From Collinsella aerofaciens (lineage in GTDB: Bacteria > Actinomycetota > Coriobacteriia > Coriobacteriales > Coriobacteriaceae), in NCBI RefSeq assembly GCF_028206995.1, contig NZ_JAQLFL010000002.1:62001-126000 (forward strand): a stretch of DNA of 64,000 nt, given 5' to 3'. Under the pieces are notes generated by a model. The model did no database searches and was not told where the DNA came from. It saw only the letters and a program-made list of their open reading frames with translations. The first letter of the stretch is position 1. Each line of letters opens with the position of its first letter. This document shows, piece by piece, positions 33,995-42,472 of the stretch. Position numbers and translations under genes: made by a program.

Positions 33995-34696
33995 ATGATC
34001 GAGATGAATGCTGTTGTCGCCGGTACCGAGCTTGACGCCGCGCGCGACGCGGGCCGCGAGGGTGCGTCCGCGGGCTGGTGCGCTTGGAGCGCGGGCGATG
34101 CTTCGCTGACGTTTTCGCTGATCGTGCGCCCGGACGTGAACATGCATGCCTTCCACGGCCTGCCGTTTGTGGCTGCGATGGGCATGATGGACGCGCTCGT
34201 GGGCACGGCTTCGACGCCGGGGTTGGGCCTTGCCGGTAAGGTGGGTATCCAGTGGCCGAGCGATATCGTGTGCGGTGCGCCTGCGTTTGAGACGTCGCTC
34301 GCGCGTGTTGCCGTGAACGGCGGTGCCGCTGCTGCGGGCATGTTCGGTGCCGTGACGGTGGATATTGAGCGTTCGGCGCTGGGCGAGCTTGGTGTGGACG
34401 TGGCTGACGAAGCGCTGGTCGAGACGCTGGCCGCCGCCGTGCTGGCCCGCGTGGACGCTTGGGCGGTTGTTGCCAACACGCCGCAAGGCGCCGCAGGGCC
34501 GCTGGCTCCCGTGCTGGGCGAGTACTTCGACATGGTGCCGCTGCTGGGCCGCCAAGTTGCGGCGGTGTCGCCCAACGGCCTGCCGCTTGCGGTCGGTGTG
34601 TTTGCAGGCCTGGACATCTGGGGCCGCGCGACCATCAAGACCGATGCCGGCGAGCAGGAGTTTCCGCCCGAGGCCGTACGGATTCGCGGGCTGTAG
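33995..34696 (+). CDS. Biotin-protein-ligase-like protein, degenerate
   Basis: The 233-residue protein resembles the catalytic domain of BirA/biotin ligase, which activates biotin and loads it on carboxylases. LTFSLIVRPD and VGIQWPSDIVC align with the family's FSLLLRP and KWPNDI motifs. The biotinyl-AMP motif GRGRRGR reads GREGASAGW, WPND reads WPSD, and the following K-x-x-G-I-L region is absent. There is no N-terminal helix-turn-helix. It begins one base after the folK stop and neighbours coaX, a common birA partner. Activity is doubtful. Confidence 0.6.
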   Translation: MIEMNAVVAGTELDAARDAGREGASAGWCAWSAGDASLTFSLIVRPDVNMHAFHGLPFVAAMGMMDALVGTASTPGLGLAGKVGIQWPSDIVCGAPAFETSLARVAVNGGAAAAGMFGAVTVDIERSALGELGVDVADEALVETLAAAVLARVDAWAVVANTPQGAAGPLAPVLGEYFDMVPLLGRQVAAVSPNGLPLAVGVFAGLDIWGRATIKTDAGEQEFPPEAVRIRGL

Positions 34697-34735
34697 CGCG
34701 AGGCGCCAGCGCGCAAAGGCAACGATGACAACAAG

Positions 34736-34767
34736 ACCCTCCTCGGCCTGTGCCGGGGAGGGTTTCG
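34736..34767. terminator. Bidirectional terminator, BPL-like gene / coaX
   Basis: ACCCTCCTCGGC and GCCGGGGAGGGT pair with one wobble around CTGT, between convergent genes; a short T-run follows. Confidence 0.75.
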
Positions 34768-34841
34768 CCTGTCTGAGGAATAGGTTTGGCGAGCCTTTGC
34801 GGGGACTGTGGCATCGGGCGTGTTCGACTTAAGCCCCTGCT

Positions 34842-35615
34842 CTATCCCAGCTCCTGCATGCGGCGGTAGATTTCGCAGATACCCTTGATGGTGAGCTGTC
34901 CGTCGACCACGTCGAAGGCATCGGTCGAATCGGCGACGATGCTGGCGAGACCGCCCGTGGCGATAACGGTGGCATCCTCGCGGCCCAGCTCGCGCTTCAT
35001 GCGCGCGACCAGGCCCTCGGCCATGGCAGCGGCGCCCGTTACGGCGCCGACCTTGATGCACTCCTCGGTATCGCGGCCGATGGCGTGCTCGGGCGCCTCG
35101 AGCGGCACGCTGGCGAGCTTGGCGGCACGGGCGGCAAGCGCGTCCATGGAGATGCGAATGCCCGGCGCGATCGCTCCGCCAATGTAATAACCGTCCTCAT
35201 CGATGACGTCGATATTGGTCGCGGTGCCAAAGTCCACCACGATTGCCGGCGCGCCGTAGAAAGTTTCGGCCGCAACGGCGTTAGCGACGCGATCGGCGCC
35301 TACGGCTTGGGGACGCGCCGCGCGCAGCTTGGTCACCGCGGCCGTCTGCGGCCCGATGACGATGGCGTCCGCGGCAATGCGGTCGGCCACGGCGTGCCAT
35401 TCGCGCGAGAGCTGCGGCACCACGCCGGCAAAGGCGATCGCGTCGACCGCGTCGAGCGAAAGGCCGTACATCTTAAAGAAACCCATCAGGCGCACATGGA
35501 TCTCGTCGGCGGTATAGGAGCGGTCGGTGGGCATGCGCCACGACTGCACCAGCTCGTCTCCGTCAAACAGGCCCATGGCCGTCTGCGTGTTTCCCATATC
35601 GATAGCGAGCAGCAT
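34842..35615 (-). CDS. coaX: Type III pantothenate kinase
   Basis: CoaX phosphorylates pantothenate, the first step to coenzyme A. The 257-residue ASKHA-fold protein has the phosphate-1 motif LLAIDMGNTQTAMGLFDG, GVVPQLS, GADRVANAVAA, VVDFGTATNIDVI (phosphate 2) and GGAIAPGIRISMDAL. Start 35615 has GGGAG at good spacing; ATG 35636 in frame would add seven residues. The frame is open still further upstream through the tRNA gene, which is chance. Confidence 0.95.
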   Translation of the reverse strand: MLLAIDMGNTQTAMGLFDGDELVQSWRMPTDRSYTADEIHVRLMGFFKMYGLSLDAVDAIAFAGVVPQLSREWHAVADRIAADAIVIGPQTAAVTKLRAARPQAVGADRVANAVAAETFYGAPAIVVDFGTATNIDVIDEDGYYIGGAIAPGIRISMDALAARAAKLASVPLEAPEHAIGRDTEECIKVGAVTGAAAMAEGLVARMKRELGREDATVIATGGLASIVADSTDAFDVVDGQLTIKGICEIYRRMQELG

Positions 35616-35751
35616 GTCTACTCCCAGTGTTGGCATAAAAGGACGCGCACCATTGTATACGCGCCGCCGACGGCACTCGGCTGCGATTCGTTTACGGTGA
35701 TAGGGGCTGAGGGGTTTAAATATGAAGGAATTATGCTCCACGAGTTTTTCC

Positions 35752-35780
35752 TTGCCGTTTACCGAACTCCCGCGTAATAT
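35752..35780 (+). promoter_or_regulatory. Promoter of tRNA-fMet
   Basis: TTGCCG and TAATAT are separated by 17 bases and lie 32 bases upstream of the tRNA. Confidence 0.6.
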
Positions 35781-35811
35781 TCTTTCTTGCGCACATGAGG
35801 CGCCCAGACAT

Positions 35812-35888
35812 TGCGGGGTGGAGCAGTCTGGTAGCTCGCCGGGCTCATAACCCGGAGGTCGTAGGTTCAAATCCTGCCCCCGCGACCA
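35812..35888 (+). tRNA. Initiator tRNA-Met (CAT)
   Basis: A full cloverleaf of 77 bases: acceptor TGCGGGG/CCCCGCG, D-arm GGAGCAGTCTGGTAGCTC, anticodon stem CCGGG-CTCATAA-CCCGG, T-arm with GGTTCAAATCC, and an encoded CCA. The three G-C pairs in the anticodon stem and the lack of a Watson-Crick pair at 1-72 (T-G) mark it as the initiator. Confidence 0.96.
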
Positions 35889-35897
35889 AGAACTTGC

Positions 35898-35928
35898 AGC
35901 TCGTCGGCCTAGCCGGCGAGCTTTTTTG
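35898..35928 (+). terminator. Terminator of tRNA-fMet
   Basis: AGCTCGTCGG and CCGGCGAGCT pair with one wobble around a five-base loop, followed by six T. Confidence 0.9.
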
Positions 35929-35979
35929 TTATCACGGGACTGTTTTCTCAGCCCAATTCCCAACCTCTCAATCAAAGAT

Positions 35980-36275
35980 CTCAATCTGTAACATCTAGAC
36001 CCGATTTGGGCGGCTAGGTGTTACAGGTCGAGATATACCGGTGGGTTGGGTCCCGTTTGTCTAAATCTGTAACATCTGGGGCTCATTTTGCCGAGTTGTT
36101 GTTATAGATTGAGATTTTCTGGCAGGCGGGTTTGGTTTGTCTCGATCTGTAACAGGTAGGGGTCAAAAGTGGGTCTTACTGTTACAGATTGAGATTGTTG
36201 AGGTTGGGTCGAGGGGAATATCTCGATCTGTAACAGTAAGACCCAGTTTTGCCGCGTAACTGTTACAGATTGAGA
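35980..36275. repeat. Array of four palindromic units with 80-bp period
   Basis: Units start at 35980, 36060, 36140 and 36221. Each begins TCTC(G/A)ATCTGTAACA (first two units slightly altered) and ends TGTTACAGATTGAGA, giving a 15-bp stem around a 25-base loop; about 25 G-rich bases separate units. The loops are related (AGACCC, TTTTGCCG) and unit 3 carries its loop inverted. Units 3 and 4 also form a larger palindrome (36171-36195 with 36220-36244). The 529-base gap between the tRNA and the next gene holds this array and no reading frame of note. Confidence 0.9.
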
Positions 36276-36417
36276 CAAACCGACGGGCCGTCCCGTCCCA
36301 TCCACCTGCTGCCACCTGATATTCGCCGATTTCCGTTGTGCCGCTGTACCCCTATGCCATATCCTCTAGACAACTACGCGGCATCATCGCCGCCGCGCCT
36401 ACAAGAGAGGAATGTCC

Positions 36418-38448
36418 ATGACCGCACCTGCATCCAAGCTGCTCCAGCCCATTACGGTTGGCCCCCTTGAGCTCAAAAACCGTATTATGTTTCCGCCGCT
36501 GACCACCGGCTACGAGGAGCGCGACGGCTCCATTGGCGAGCGCAGCCTGGCTTTTTACGAGCGCCTGGCCCGTGGCGGCGTGAGCTACATCGTCATCGGC
36601 GACGTTGCTCCCGTCATGACCGCAAGCCCCACGCCCAAGCTGGCAACCGACGCCCAGATCCCCACGTTTAAGGCGCTGGCCGACGCCGTCCACAAGCACG
36701 GCGCCAAGGTCGCGCTGCAGCTGTTCCACCCCGAGTACGACGTGCCCGGTGTCGGCCGCATGGTCATGGGCTCCATGGCCGCTGCCAAGGCCGCGCAGGA
36801 GGCCAAGGCCGCCGGCGACGAGGAGACCTTTGCCGCCAAGATGGCCGAGTCCAACGAGATCCGCAACCAGGCCTACGCCAAGCTGCATCACGACATGCAG
36901 CACTTTGTGAACGAGGCGAGCGTAGAGCAGCTCACCCAGATTAAGGAGGCCATCGCCGCCTCGGCCGCCCGCGCGCAGCAGGCCGGAATCGATGCCATCG
37001 AGGTCCACGGCGACCGCCTGGTGGGTTCGCTGTGCTCGGCCATCCTCAACCAGCGCACCGACGAGTATGGTGGCTCGTTCGAGAACCGCGTCCGTTATGC
37101 GCTGGAGGTCGTCGCCGCCATTAAGGAGGCTGCGCCGCAGCTGATGGTGGAGTACAAGCTCCCCGTGATCATGGAGAACCCCGACGGCACGCCGCGCGGC
37201 AAGGGCGGCCTGCGGCCCGACGAGGCCTGCGAGTTCGCCAAGCTGCTCGAGGGCGCGGGCATCGATATGATCCAGGTCGCACAGGCCAACCACACCGGCA
37301 ACATGGGCGACACCATTCCGCCCATGGGCGCCATGCCCTACAACTGGACGCTGCCCGTGGCCGAGCGCGTCAAGGCCCTGGTCTCCGTGCCGGTGGCAAC
37401 CGTCGGCCGTGTTGTCTCGGTCGAGGCCGGCGAGAAGATTCTGGAAGACGGCGCCGCCGACATCATCGCCTATGGCCGCTCGCTCATGTGCGACCCCGAC
37501 ATTGCGCTGAAGGCCGCCACGGGCGAACCCATCCGCGAGTGCCTCAACTGCAACAAAGGTTGCGTCGACGCGATTCAAAACCGCAAGTACATCTCGTGCG
37601 TGCTTAATGCCGAGAACGGTGACGAGGCGACCATCGCCATCAAGCCGGGCGAGGGCGACAAGAAGATCGCCGTGGTGGGCGGTGGCATCGCCGGCCTAGA
37701 GGCCGCACGCGTGGCGGCCAAGCGCGGCTACGACGTGACCATCTACGAGGCGAGCGATCACTTGGGCGGCCAGATTGTGCTGGCGGCTGCGCCTCCGCGC
37801 AAGGACGAGATCATGCGCTCGGTCGAGTACTACGAGAAGATTCTGCCTGGCCTGGGCGTGAAGGTTGAGCTCAGCCATGCCGCTACCGCTGAGGACCTCA
37901 ACGCCGCCGACGCTGCGATTGTGGCCGTGGGCGCACACGACGTGGTCATCCCCGTTCCGGGTGCCGACTCGGACAAGGTCGTCTCGAGCTGGGACGTGCT
38001 GGCCGGCAAGGTGGAGCTCAGCGGCCGCGTCGCCGTCATTGGCGGTGGCCTGGTGGGCACCGAGACTGCCGAGTATCTGCTGCAGCACGGCTGCGAGGTG
38101 GCGATCGTGGAGATGCTCGACAAGATTGCCGCGGGCGAGTCTGAGACCATTCTGCCGCTGATTATGAGCGACTTTGCCGAGCACAACGTGGAGCAGCACG
38201 TGAAGACCCGCCTGACCGCCATTACTGACGAGGGCGTGGAGGCCGTTCGCACCGCCGAGGACGGCGCCGAGGAGCCGGTGAAGATCGCCTGCGATTACGT
38301 GGTGATGGCCGTGGGCTCCAAGGCCAACGCGTTTGACCTGGATGGCGTGACGGTGCCCGTGACCTGCGTGGGCGACTGCTCGGGCGAGCGCACCGCCGAC
38401 ATTGCGAGCGCCATTCGCACGGCGTATCACGCGGCCAACGAGCTGTAG
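36418..38448 (+). CDS. FMN/FAD/[4Fe-4S] NADH:flavin oxidoreductase (2-enoate/2,4-dienoyl-CoA reductase type)
   Basis: This 676-residue enzyme has the old-yellow-enzyme-plus-disulfide-reductase layout used to reduce activated C=C bonds in anaerobes, including 2-enoates, dienoyl-CoA and some bile-acid intermediates (BaiCD/BaiH relatives). Residues 1-350 are the FMN TIM barrel (ENRIMFPPL-like KNRIMFPPLTTGYEE; GIDAIEVHGDRL). CLNCNKGC with a later CVLNAE gives the [4Fe-4S] ligands near 378-395. FAD and NAD sites follow: IAVVGGGIAGLEAARVA and VAVIGGGLVGTETAEYL. ATG 36418 has better spacing to GAGAGG than ATG 36412. The substrate is unknown; it stands alone. Confidence 0.9.
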   Translation: MTAPASKLLQPITVGPLELKNRIMFPPLTTGYEERDGSIGERSLAFYERLARGGVSYIVIGDVAPVMTASPTPKLATDAQIPTFKALADAVHKHGAKVALQLFHPEYDVPGVGRMVMGSMAAAKAAQEAKAAGDEETFAAKMAESNEIRNQAYAKLHHDMQHFVNEASVEQLTQIKEAIAASAARAQQAGIDAIEVHGDRLVGSLCSAILNQRTDEYGGSFENRVRYALEVVAAIKEAAPQLMVEYKLPVIMENPDGTPRGKGGLRPDEACEFAKLLEGAGIDMIQVAQANHTGNMGDTIPPMGAMPYNWTLPVAERVKALVSVPVATVGRVVSVEAGEKILEDGAADIIAYGRSLMCDPDIALKAATGEPIRECLNCNKGCVDAIQNRKYISCVLNAENGDEATIAIKPGEGDKKIAVVGGGIAGLEAARVAAKRGYDVTIYEASDHLGGQIVLAAAPPRKDEIMRSVEYYEKILPGLGVKVELSHAATAEDLNAADAAIVAVGAHDVVIPVPGADSDKVVSSWDVLAGKVELSGRVAVIGGGLVGTETAEYLLQHGCEVAIVEMLDKIAAGESETILPLIMSDFAEHNVEQHVKTRLTAITDEGVEAVRTAEDGAEEPVKIACDYVVMAVGSKANAFDLDGVTVPVTCVGDCSGERTADIASAIRTAYHAANEL

Positions 38449-38523
38449 TTGGACATCGCGGCCAGGCGGGGCGGTAGCACGGATCCGTCTCGCCCGGCTG
38501 TGTCCCGTCGGGTGTCAACCGGT

Positions 38524-38560
38524 GCGGGGCCTGCAAGCGCAGCAGGTCCCGCCCTTTTTG
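38524..38560 (+). terminator. Terminator after the oxidoreductase gene
   Basis: GCGGGGCCTGC and GCAGGTCCCGC pair with one wobble around a seven-base loop, then CCTTTTTG. The rest of the 449-base gap to the next gene is AT-rich and holds only the promoter at 38819. Confidence 0.85.
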
Positions 38561-38818
38561 TTTTGCTCCAGTGGATGGCAATGCGCGGTAATCATGAGGA
38601 GTGAGGACGTCTACTGCATTGCAGATCACTCAAAATTATTGTGGGAGGGGTTAATAACTATATCCTCTATACCAAAGGACATAAAGAGATGTCAATTTTG
38701 TTGACAAGCGAATGACGATTAGCTGCGAGTCAGCTACCAGCGTAAATAATCGATAAAGAAATGTCGTAATTTGGTGCCAAATGCCCAGATAACGCCGCGT
38801 CTATTTTAATTAACTGCT

Positions 38819-38847
38819 TTGAGCAAACAGTAAAATGCTACTATCTA
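38819..38847 (+). promoter_or_regulatory. Promoter of the transposase-like gene
   Basis: TTGAGC and TATCTA are separated by 17 bases, 51 bases upstream of the ATG at 38898. Confidence 0.5.
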
Positions 38848-38897
38848 ACTTGCACGTAAGAAAGCAGATTAACGGTTAAGGCTAAGAAGTGGCAGGT

Positions 38898-39293
38898 ATG
38901 TCGGAAGCAACTAGGACTCGCACGCATGTGCCCGAGGTTAGGCAGCGCGCCGTCGAGATCCTCCAAGAGGGGGTCGGCCATCGCGCCCTCGCCGCGGAGC
39001 TTGGCATTCCCTAGGCCACAGCTCGTCAGTGGGCCCGCGCGTATGCTGTGGGCGGTGCCGACGCCGTTCTCAACGCCGGTTCGCATCATCACACCTATTC
39101 GTACGAAGTTAAGCTCGCCGTGGTCAAGGACCGCTTGGAAAACGGCTTAACGGTTCGCGAGGCCATGATCAAGCACAAGATTCCCAGCGAGTCTTCGGTC
39201 AAGGCTTGGTGCCGTCAGTACCGCGAGAGCGGTGAGTCCGCACTGGTCGATAAGCCGCGCGGTCGCAAGCCGCGCGTTAAAAAGGCGAAATAG
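38898..39293 (+). pseudogene. Helix-turn-helix transposase-OrfA-like gene with in-frame TAG
   Basis: From ATG 38898 (after GGCAGGT) the frame reads MSEATRTRTHVPEVRQRAVE, then LAAELGIP, then TAG at 39012-39014 (codon 39), then continues ATARQWARAYAVGG to a second HTH (LTVREAMIKHKIPSESSVKAW) and a basic tail, ending at 39293. The pattern is that of IS3-type OrfA or a related two-HTH domain protein. Relatives have a sense codon, often Lys or Ser, where the TAG is. No OrfB/integrase gene or inverted termini were found. A GTG at 39048 could start the second half alone. Confidence 0.75.
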
Positions 39294-39305
39294 CAAACGG
39301 GATGG

Positions 39306-39328
39306 TGCGCCCACAGGGGCGCATTTTT
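39306..39328 (+). terminator. Terminator after the transposase-like gene
   Basis: TGCGCCC and GGGCGCA form a perfect stem around ACAG, followed by TTTTT. Confidence 0.85.
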
Positions 39329-39490
39329 CTTGCCGCGCCAACTTTTTGGACCGGTGCGAGCCTATCGGGACATTCTCCAACGTGGCCAATAAACCGCGCA
39401 GCGGCCCGCGCGCCTGTCGCCGCGGTAAGGAAACGTTGCCCCTCTACTCCAATGAGGACAGACTCCTTACCCCGTACGCCTAAAACTCCC

Positions 39491-39549
39491 CAATTGACCG
39501 AAAACCTGCCGCCGCTACTCCTCAATTGAGCTATAACGTTAAACAATTG
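39491..39549. promoter_or_regulatory. Three CAATTG boxes upstream of the hydrogenase operon
   Basis: CAATTG occurs at 39491, 39523 and 39544, spaced 32 and 21 bases, close to three and two helical turns. They lie within 90 bases of the operon's first ATG. They may be operator sites or coincidence in an AT-richer patch. Confidence 0.3.
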
Positions 39550-39577
39550 CAGCGTTTTTGCATGGGGGAGTGATGGT

Positions 39578-42460
39578 ATGACGCTACTGTATTTCCTTAC
39601 CCTGTTTCCGCTGGTACCGGCGCTGGGCATGCTGCTCGTGCGCGGTGACCGCGCCCGCGATGCGGTGGGGCTCATAGGTTCCGGCATTATTATGGCGGTG
39701 ACAGTTGTAGTCGCCGTCATGTTTTTTGGCACGGGTCCGCAGAGCTTTGAGGTCGCCCCCGGCACCTCGCACGTGCTCTCGATCATCAGCTCCGTCATCG
39801 ATGTCATCCTGTGCGCCGTCATCCTGTACAACGCGTACAAATATAGGAACGCGCTCACCACGGTGCTCGGCATCGTCCAGCTGGTGGGCTCGCTCGCCTT
39901 TGCAGCCATGACGCTGCCCGCGGCCGAAGCCGTCATCGCAACGCCGCTCTACCTGGACTACATGAGCGTGATCATGGTCCTCGCCGTCGGCATCGTCGGC
40001 AGCCTAATCTGCGTGTATGCCCTGGGCTACATGAAGGACTTCCAGGCCCACGACGAGCACGAGGCCGCGCTGCGCGGGCAGACCGCGCCCGACCGTCGCC
40101 CGCAGTTCCTGGCGCTTATGTTCCTGTTCCTCTCGGCCATGTTCGTCATCGTGACGAGCGACAACCTTGAGTGGCTGTTCTGCGGCTGGGAAATCACCAC
40201 CGTGTGCTCGTTCCTTATGATTGGCTACACGCGCACGCCCGAGGCCATCAAAAACGCCTTCACCCAGATCATTCTCAACATGCTGGGCGGTATCGCGTTT
40301 TTGATCGGACTCATGTATCTGCACGTTAACGGCATGCCGCTGACCATCTCGGGCATGATCGAGCTTTCCGGCGCCGGAACCGCGCAATCCGCGCTGCTGG
40401 TGATGCCGGTCATCCTGCTGTCGCTCGCCGCACTCACCAAGGCCGCACAGATGCCGTTCCACACTTGGCTGTTGGGTGCCATGGTTGCCCCCACGCCCAC
40501 GAGCGCCCTGCTGCACTCGTCCACCATGGTCAAGGCCGGCGTGTTCCTGATGGTCAAGCTCAGCCCGCTCTATGCCATCTATCCCGTGACTGGCTTTATG
40601 GTCACGAGTGTGGGTGCCATCACGTTTTTGCTCGCTGCCCTCATGGCCATCTCGCAGAGCAACGCCAAACGCGTGCTCGCGTACTCCACCATTTCCAACC
40701 TGGGCCTCATCAGTGCCTGCTTGGGTGTCGGCGCGCCCGAGGCCGTGTGGGCGGCCATCTTCCTGATCCTGTTCCACACGGTGGCCAAGTCGCTGCTGTT
40801 CCTGTGCGTGGGCACGGCCGAGCATCATATCGGCAGCCGCAATATCGAGGACATGGACGGTATGTTCAGCCGCATGCCGCACCTGACGCGGCTGATGATG
40901 CTGGGCATCATGGGCATGTTTGTGGCGCCGTTTGGCATGCTCGTGTCCAAGTGGGGCGCCCTGGTGGCGTTTGCGCAGACCGGCAACGTGCTCATGATCA
41001 TGGTGCTTGCCTTTGGCTCGGCCGCGACGTTTTACTTCTGGGGCAAGTGGCTTGCCAAGCTTTCGGGCGTCGACCCCACGGCTCAAAACGTTGAGGTCAA
41101 TGTCCACAAGACCGAATGGATGGCCCTCAACACCATCGCCGCGCTCCTGATTCTGTGCTGCGTGGCCTTCCCGGTTATCTCGAGCGGCCTGGTGTCGCCT
41201 TACTTGGCCATGGTGTTTGGCCGCGTGCCGTACGTTATTGGCAAGGACGCCATGTATCTGATGGTGGTTATCGTGGCGTTTATCGCCGTGGTGCTGCTGA
41301 CTTCATTCCGCGTGAGCAACAAACCGCACGTAAACGTATATCTTTCGGGTGTGGGAACCGACAATTACCGCCATTTCCGCGGCTCGATGGGACACGAGGT
41401 GAAGGCCGAAAAGCGAAATTGGTACTCGGAGGACGCCCTTGGCGAGAAGCGTATTGGCCCCGCGGGTAGCGTGGTGTGCTGCAGCATTATCTTGTTTGCG
41501 CTGCTGTGCTGCGCGTGGATTGGGCCCGAGCGGCTTGCCATGAGCGCGCCCTCGGTGCTGCGCGGCAAGTATTTTGAAGGTTCGGGCGTCGTGGGCATCT
41601 TTATTGGTACCGTGGCGTTTGCCTTGCTGGCGCCGCTTGTGGGCGGCCTGATCGACGGCGTTGACCGCAAGCTGTCCGCCCGCATGCAGGGCCGCGTGGG
41701 CCCGCGCCTGCTGCAGCCCTTCTACGACGTTGCCAAGCTGCTGCGCAAGGCCCCTGCCAGCGTAAACACCATGGACGATACCTACATGGCGTGCGCGCTC
41801 ATCTTCACCGTCGTGGGCGGCGGCATCTTTGTGTCGGGCTCCAACACGCTGCTGTGCGCTTTTATGGTTACCCTCGCTGCAATCTTTGTGGTGCTGGCGT
41901 CCGCCTCGACGCAAAGCCCGTTTGCCCAGGTCGGCGCCGACCGCGAGCTGCTACAGGTCATGAGTTACGAGCCCGCCGTTTTGCTGATGAGCGTGGGCCT
42001 GTACCTTGCTACCGATAGCTTCGACTCCATCGCCGTAACCGGGCAGTCGGCGCCCATCATCGCGTACAGTGCGCCCATTTTCTTGGCGCTGCTTGCGGTA
42101 CTCACCATCAAGCTACGCAAGTCGCCGTTCGACCTTTCGTACTCGCATCACGCGCATCAGGAGATTGTCCAGGGCGTCGCCACCGAGATGAGCGGCGGCA
42201 CGCTGGCCAAGATGACCCTTATGCACTGGTGCGAGACCGTGCTGTTTTTGATGTGGGTGGGCATGTTCTTTGTTTGGGACAACCCGGTGAGCTGGCTGGT
42301 CGCCCTGGTCGTGATGGCTGCGACGTATTTTGTCGAGGTGCTGATCGACAACACCTTCGCACGCAGCACCTGGCGCAGCTGCTTTAAGCTCGGCTGGGGC
42401 GTGGCGCTGGTGTTTGGCCTGCTCAACCTTATGCCCATCCTCGTCGACGTGTTTATTTAG
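39578..42460 (+). CDS. Ech-type hydrogenase membrane subunit, NuoL/EchA-like fused to NuoH/EchB-like
   Basis: This 960-residue membrane protein joins two subunits that are usually separate. Residues 1-600 are an antiporter-like NuoL/HyfB/EchA domain with about 14 helices (SDNLEWLFCGWEITTVCSFLMIGYT; MPFHTWLLGAMVAPTPTSALLHSSTMVKAGVF, holding the conserved Lys and His residues). From about 655, after a cytoplasmic-looking linker, comes a NuoH/HyfC/EchB domain (ARMQGRVGPRLLQPFYDVAKLL; SPFDLSYSHHAHQEIVQG). It would couple H2/ferredoxin chemistry to ion pumping. ATG 39578 follows GGGGGAG. It is the first gene of a five-gene operon. Confidence 0.92.
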   Translation: MTLLYFLTLFPLVPALGMLLVRGDRARDAVGLIGSGIIMAVTVVVAVMFFGTGPQSFEVAPGTSHVLSIISSVIDVILCAVILYNAYKYRNALTTVLGIVQLVGSLAFAAMTLPAAEAVIATPLYLDYMSVIMVLAVGIVGSLICVYALGYMKDFQAHDEHEAALRGQTAPDRRPQFLALMFLFLSAMFVIVTSDNLEWLFCGWEITTVCSFLMIGYTRTPEAIKNAFTQIILNMLGGIAFLIGLMYLHVNGMPLTISGMIELSGAGTAQSALLVMPVILLSLAALTKAAQMPFHTWLLGAMVAPTPTSALLHSSTMVKAGVFLMVKLSPLYAIYPVTGFMVTSVGAITFLLAALMAISQSNAKRVLAYSTISNLGLISACLGVGAPEAVWAAIFLILFHTVAKSLLFLCVGTAEHHIGSRNIEDMDGMFSRMPHLTRLMMLGIMGMFVAPFGMLVSKWGALVAFAQTGNVLMIMVLAFGSAATFYFWGKWLAKLSGVDPTAQNVEVNVHKTEWMALNTIAALLILCCVAFPVISSGLVSPYLAMVFGRVPYVIGKDAMYLMVVIVAFIAVVLLTSFRVSNKPHVNVYLSGVGTDNYRHFRGSMGHEVKAEKRNWYSEDALGEKRIGPAGSVVCCSIILFALLCCAWIGPERLAMSAPSVLRGKYFEGSGVVGIFIGTVAFALLAPLVGGLIDGVDRKLSARMQGRVGPRLLQPFYDVAKLLRKAPASVNTMDDTYMACALIFTVVGGGIFVSGSNTLLCAFMVTLAAIFVVLASASTQSPFAQVGADRELLQVMSYEPAVLLMSVGLYLATDSFDSIAVTGQSAPIIAYSAPIFLALLAVLTIKLRKSPFDLSYSHHAHQEIVQGVATEMSGGTLAKMTLMHWCETVLFLMWVGMFFVWDNPVSWLVALVVMAATYFVEVLIDNTFARSTWRSCFKLGWGVALVFGLLNLMPILVDVFI

Positions 42461-42472
42461 GAGGCGGCATCC

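Noticed and set aside
35980..36275. CRISPR array after tRNA-fMet
   Set aside because: Repeats alternate in orientation, spacers are related to one another, only four units exist, and no cas genes are present.
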